64,000 nucleotides of DNA, taken from NCBI GenBank assembly GCA_041660815.1, contig JBAZVN010000017.1:20446-84445 (forward strand). The letters are read 5' to 3'. The position numbers and the translations under genes were made by a program. The stretch comes from PALSA-1006 sp041660815. GTDB lineage: Bacteria > Pseudomonadota > Gammaproteobacteria > Burkholderiales > Gallionellaceae. The notes under the pieces were generated by a model. That model was not told the origin of the DNA, searched no databases, and worked only from the letters and a program-made list of their open reading frames with translations. Shown in pieces: positions 60,558-64,000 of the stretch (position 1 is the stretch's first letter; each line of letters starts with the position of its first letter).

Positions 60558-63500
60558 GCCAGAACATCGTGTTTGCAGTCAGTGGAAGCGCACGACAATC
60601 AGTGTGGCAATTGCCTGCCTATTCGCAACAGCACAGGCGCAAGCAAATGGCCTTGATCCTGCTGTTGTTGCGGGACAGGCCAGTTTCTCCACTCAGGGCA
60701 ATTCGCTGAATGTAAGCAATAGCCCGGGTAGCATTATCAATTGGCAAAGTTTCTCAGTAGGCGCAAATGAAACTACGCATTTTCACCAGCAAAGTGCAGC
60801 ATCAAGTGTGTTGAATCGTGTTATCGGCCCTGATCCTTCGCAAATTTTGGGCAGCCTCACTTCCAATGGACGAGTTTTTCTGATTAATCCCAGCGGCATT
60901 CTGGTCGGTGCGGGTGCGCGCATTGACGTGGCAGGTTTAGTCGCTTCAACACTGAACCTCACTAATCAGGACTTTCTCAGCGGCAAGCTTAATTTTTCCG
61001 CAAATCCACTTGCCGGAAATATCCAAAACCAGGGACATATCAGTACGCCTTCGGGAGGCCACGTTTATCTTGTTGCAGGCAATGTGACGAACAACGGAAT
61101 TATCAACTCGCCAAACGGCGACGTGATTCTGGCTGCCGGCCAATCGGTAAATATTTTCGATAGCGGCACTCCCAATGTTCGGGTCGAAATCACTGCGGAC
61201 AATAATAAAGTCGTTAACCTTGGCGATATCTTTGCGCAAAGTGGACAAATTGGCATTTATGGAGCGGTGTTGAACAACGCCGGAATCATTAACGCCAACC
61301 AGATAAGTCGTGATGCCAGCGGAAAAATCATGTTGCGCGCAAAGATAAATATTACTTTAGAAACAGATAGTTATATAAGTGCAAATGCCGGAAAAGGAGG
61401 TGTCATTTCCCTGCAATCGGATAGCGGAACAACACTCGTTTCAGGTGTAACTGAGGCAAAAGGTATTACGACTACCGGCACCGGCGGCACCATTCAATTG
61501 CTGGGCAATCAGGTTGGATTGCTTGCAGCAAATCTTGATGTTACGGGCGCTTCTGGCGGCGGTTCGGTTTTAATCGGGGGAGATTTTCAGGGGAAAAATT
61601 CTGCCGTACACAATGCGCGGGCAACTTATGTCAGCGTTGACAGTAGTATAAAAGCTGATGCACTAGACAACGGCAATGGCGGAAAAGTGATCGTATGGGC
61701 TGATACGATTACGCGCTTTGAGGGCAACATTAGTGCGCGCGGCGGATTGCAAAATGGCAATGGTGGCTTTGCTGAAGTTTCCGGTAAAAATCATCTCATT
61801 TATACCGGACAAGTTGATTTGCTTGCCCCAAGCGGAACTACAGGGATACTACTTCTCGATCCCAATAATCTCACTATTCAAGCGGCAGCTCCAGATGTGG
61901 CGGGCAATTCAACAGGCTTGGATTTGAATGCCGCGGTGAATACGCCGAATATACTATTTGCAGATTACGGCGCACTGAATAGCATCATCACCACAGTCCA
62001 GTTGATCACTCAGCTCAATACCGCAAACGTGACTTTACAGGCGAATAACGACATTACTGTCGCCGCTGCGATAGACGCCAGCTCCAACACTGTTGGGAAA
62101 ACTCTGACGTTGCAAGCCGGGCATGATGTGATCATCAATGCCGCGCTCACCTCCTCCAGCGTAGGTGGCGGCACCTTCATTCTGAATGCGGGAAATAATG
62201 TGACCGTGGGTGCAGCCATTACCGCCAGCAGTGGTTCGGTGACATTGAGTGCAGGCAATAATGGCACTGGCCCCGGGGTTGCCGGTGGTACTGTCACTTT
62301 TTCTGCCGTCACTGCGGCAAACTTGGCTATTCGCTTTAATCCTGTGAACTACACAGCCACACTTACTGAAATTGCTGCACTGAGAGCAAAAGCCACCTTG
62401 ACGGGAACCTATGATGCGCGGGCATGGACTTTTATCAATAATTCCTCAGCGACAGCCCAAAGTAAAAGTTATAACGGCAGCACAACAGCGCTTCTCTCTG
62501 CGCCTTTCACCTTACGTAGCGCGCCTGATGGTGTGACCGCCGGCCAGCAAGTCAGCTTGGTTGCCGGTGCGGCTAATTTCAACAGCGCTCACGTAGCATC
62601 CGCGAGTACAGTTAACTTCACCGGCTATACGCTAAGCTCCGGAGGGGATAGCGCCAATTACGCGCTGTTTGCGCAGCCCTCAAGTCAGTCGCAAACGATT
62701 ACCACTGCAACACTTATACCTACCCTGACCAATTCATCCGTTACTAAAACCTATAACGCCACCACTGCGGCGCCAGTCGGTTTTGCGCCAACGTTTAGCT
62801 ATACCGGCTTCGCCACCGGCGATACCGATGCGACGTTAACCAACACCGGCGCAGTTTATGATTTTAGTCATGTGGCGACAGCGACTAAAGTGACGGTTTC
62901 AGGCTTGGCGCTGAGTGCCATCACCGGAACTGGACTCACAACAGATTACGCGTTGAGTGCCAACAGTAAATTCGTCGCCGCCACAATCACCACTGCAACG
63001 TTAACCCCGACGCTCACCAATACTTCAGTTACTAAGACTTATAACGCCACCACCGCAGCGCCAGTTGGTTTTACACCGACGTTTAGCTATACCGGGTTCG
63101 CTACCGGCGATACGGATGCGACGCTAAGCAACACCGGCGCGGCTTATGATTTTAGTCATGTGGCGACTGCGACCAAAGTGACGGTTTCAGGACTAGCGCT
63201 GAGTGCGATCACCGGAACAAATAGCAGTTTGATTGGCGACTATGCCCTTGATTCAGGCAGTAAATTCGTCGCCGCCACGATCACCACTGCAACGTTAACC
63301 CCAACGCTAACCAATACTTCAGTCACTAAAACCTATAACGCCACCACCGCGGCGCCAGTCGGTTTTGCGCCCACTTTTAGCTTCACCGGTTTCGCTACCG
63401 GCGATACGGATGCAGCGCTAAGCAACACCGGTGCGGCTTATGATTTTAGTCATGTGGCGACAGCAAGCAAGGTGACGGTTTCAGGATTGGCGCTGAGTGC

Positions 63501-64000
63501 CATCACCGGAACAGGACTCACAACAGATTACGCATTGAGTGCCAACAGTAAATTTGTTGCGGCAACGATCACGACGGCAACGTTAACACCCACGCTCACC
63601 AATACTTCAGTCACTAAAGCTTATAATGCCACCTCTGTAGCGCCAGTCGGTTTTACCCCGACTTACAGCTTCAGCGGTTTTGCTACCGGCGACACCGGAG
63701 CGACGTTAACCAACACCGGTGCGGCTTATGATTTTAGTCATGTGGCGACCGCAAGCAAGGTGACGGTTTCAGGATTGGCGCTGAGCGCCATCACCGGAAC
63801 AGGACTCACAACAGATTACGCGTTAAGTGCAAATAGTAAATTTGTTGCGGCAACAATTACTGCCGCGACGCTCACCCCGACGCTCACCAATACTTCAGTT
63901 ACTAAGACTTATAACGCCACCACCGCAGCGCCAGTTGGTTTTACACCGACGTTTAGCTATACCGGGTTCGCTACCGGCGATACGGATGCGACGCTAAGCA
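60550..64000 (+). CDS. TpsA: filamentous haemagglutinin-like adhesin (runs off right edge)
   Basis: An open frame of 1150 codons without a stop up to the window end. After a signal peptide (KRTTISVAIACLFATAQAQA) comes the TPS secretion domain (about 34-270) with NSPGSIINWQSFSVGANETT, SVLNRVIG and SNGRVFLINPSGILVGAGA (NPSGI motif), then beta-helical repeats (GNGGFAEVSGKN, GTTGILLLDPNNLTIQ) and, from about residue 720, tandem YDG/MBG-type repeats (VTKTYNATTAAPVGF … YDFSHVATATKV). Such proteins cross the outer membrane through a TpsB partner and act in adhesion or contact inhibition. The start overlaps the YqjK-like gene by 8 bases. No intact TpsB gene lies in this window. Confidence 0.9.
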   Translation, partial: MIKPEHRVCSQWKRTTISVAIACLFATAQAQANGLDPAVVAGQASFSTQGNSLNVSNSPGSIINWQSFSVGANETTHFHQQSAASSVLNRVIGPDPSQILGSLTSNGRVFLINPSGILVGAGARIDVAGLVASTLNLTNQDFLSGKLNFSANPLAGNIQNQGHISTPSGGHVYLVAGNVTNNGIINSPNGDVILAAGQSVNIFDSGTPNVRVEITADNNKVVNLGDIFAQSGQIGIYGAVLNNAGIINANQISRDASGKIMLRAKINITLETDSYISANAGKGGVISLQSDSGTTLVSGVTEAKGITTTGTGGTIQLLGNQVGLLAANLDVTGASGGGSVLIGGDFQGKNSAVHNARATYVSVDSSIKADALDNGNGGKVIVWADTITRFEGNISARGGLQNGNGGFAEVSGKNHLIYTGQVDLLAPSGTTGILLLDPNNLTIQAAAPDVAGNSTGLDLNAAVNTPNILFADYGALNSIITTVQLITQLNTANVTLQANNDITVAAAIDASSNTVGKTLTLQAGHDVIINAALTSSSVGGGTFILNAGNNVTVGAAITASSGSVTLSAGNNGTGPGVAGGTVTFSAVTAANLAIRFNPVNYTATLTEIAALRAKATLTGTYDARAWTFINNSSATAQSKSYNGSTTALLSAPFTLRSAPDGVTAGQQVSLVAGAANFNSAHVASASTVNFTGYTLSSGGDSANYALFAQPSSQSQTITTATLIPTLTNSSVTKTYNATTAAPVGFAPTFSYTGFATGDTDATLTNTGAVYDFSHVATATKVTVSGLALSAITGTGLTTDYALSANSKFVAATITTATLTPTLTNTSVTKTYNATTAAPVGFTPTFSYTGFATGDTDATLSNTGAAYDFSHVATATKVTVSGLALSAITGTNSSLIGDYALDSGSKFVAATITTATLTPTLTNTSVTKTYNATTAAPVGFAPTFSFTGFATGDTDAALSNTGAAYDFSHVATASKVTVSGLALSAITGTGLTTDYALSANSKFVAATITTATLTPTLTNTSVTKAYNATSVAPVGFTPTYSFSGFATGDTGATLTNTGAAYDFSHVATASKVTVSGLALSAITGTGLTTDYALSANSKFVAATITAATLTPTLTNTSVTKTYNATTAAPVGFTPTFSYTGFATGDTDATLS
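62707..64000 (+). repeat. Tandem repeats (288-294 bp) in the TpsA gene
   Basis: Repeat units start at 62707, 62995, 63289, 63577 and 63865 (spacing 288, 294, 288, 288 bases; 96 or 98 residues). Each encodes TLTPTLTNTSVTKTYNAT … FATGDTDATLSNTGAAYDFSH … VTVSGLALSAITGT. Long runs are identical between units, and the fifth is cut by the window edge. Confidence 0.92.

Overview
The window looks like the chromosome of a free-living, Gram-negative betaproteobacterium. Evidence: the order tRNA-Tyr, tRNA-Gly, tRNA-Thr, tuf, tRNA-Trp, secE, nusG, rplKAJL, rpoBC; lptD-surA-pdxA; trpEGD; hemA-prfA; and outer-membrane machinery (LptD, SurA, OmpA-type proteins, two-partner secretion proteins). The gene content would suit the Nitrosomonadales/Gallionellaceae side of the class, but that placement is inference and no marker was compared with a database.

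Layout. 1-9.6 kb: minus-strand transcription/translation block (rpoC 5' end, rpoB, rplL, rplJ, rplA, rplK, nusG, secE, four tRNAs, tuf) with a textbook stable-RNA promoter at 9581-9609, a terminator after tuf and a hairpin between rplL and rpoB. 9.7-24.6 kb: housekeeping genes (photolyase phr, amgK, lptD, surA, pdxA, rpe, gph, trpE/G/D, prfA, hemA, a low-molecular-weight phosphatase). 24.6-29.2 kb: accessory island with a RelE-type toxin-antitoxin pair, two gene cassettes followed by attC recombination sites (an integron-like cluster with no integrase in view) encoding an unknown membrane protein and an intracellular trypsin-like protease, then a HigB/HigA-type pair plus a third HTH protein. 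29.2-35.7 kb: GH16 lipoprotein, DUF3820 protein, MHS-type transporter, ispB, tRNA-Pro, yceH, a broken TpsB gene capped by a 141-bp MITE, and a small beta-barrel protein.

35.7-43.2 kb is a four-gene minus-strand signalling operon: a CHASE3/PAS hybrid kinase with two receivers and an HPt, a lone receiver, a receiver/HD-GYP c-di-GMP phosphodiesterase, and a double-receiver kinase. 43.3-49.9 kb holds a secreted Ala/Lys-rich protein, an iron-dependent alcohol dehydrogenase amid repeated palindromes, and an envelope set (PA2778/PA2779-like pair, coiled-coil protein, BON lipoprotein, double-OmpA-domain protein) with a second, inverted copy of the MITE.

49.9-64 kb is mainly surface biology: two very large lipoproteins that end in the same ice-binding-like (DUF3494) domain but carry different repeat stalks, an AI-2E family permease, two DUF4398 lipoproteins (one with an OmpA domain), a YqjD/YqjE/YqjK-like set, and a filamentous-haemagglutinin-like TpsA adhesin that overlaps the yqjK-like gene and runs off the right edge through near-identical tandem repeats. 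The signalling operon, c-di-GMP phosphodiesterase and adhesins together suggest a capacity for regulated surface attachment; this link is inferred from content and proximity only.
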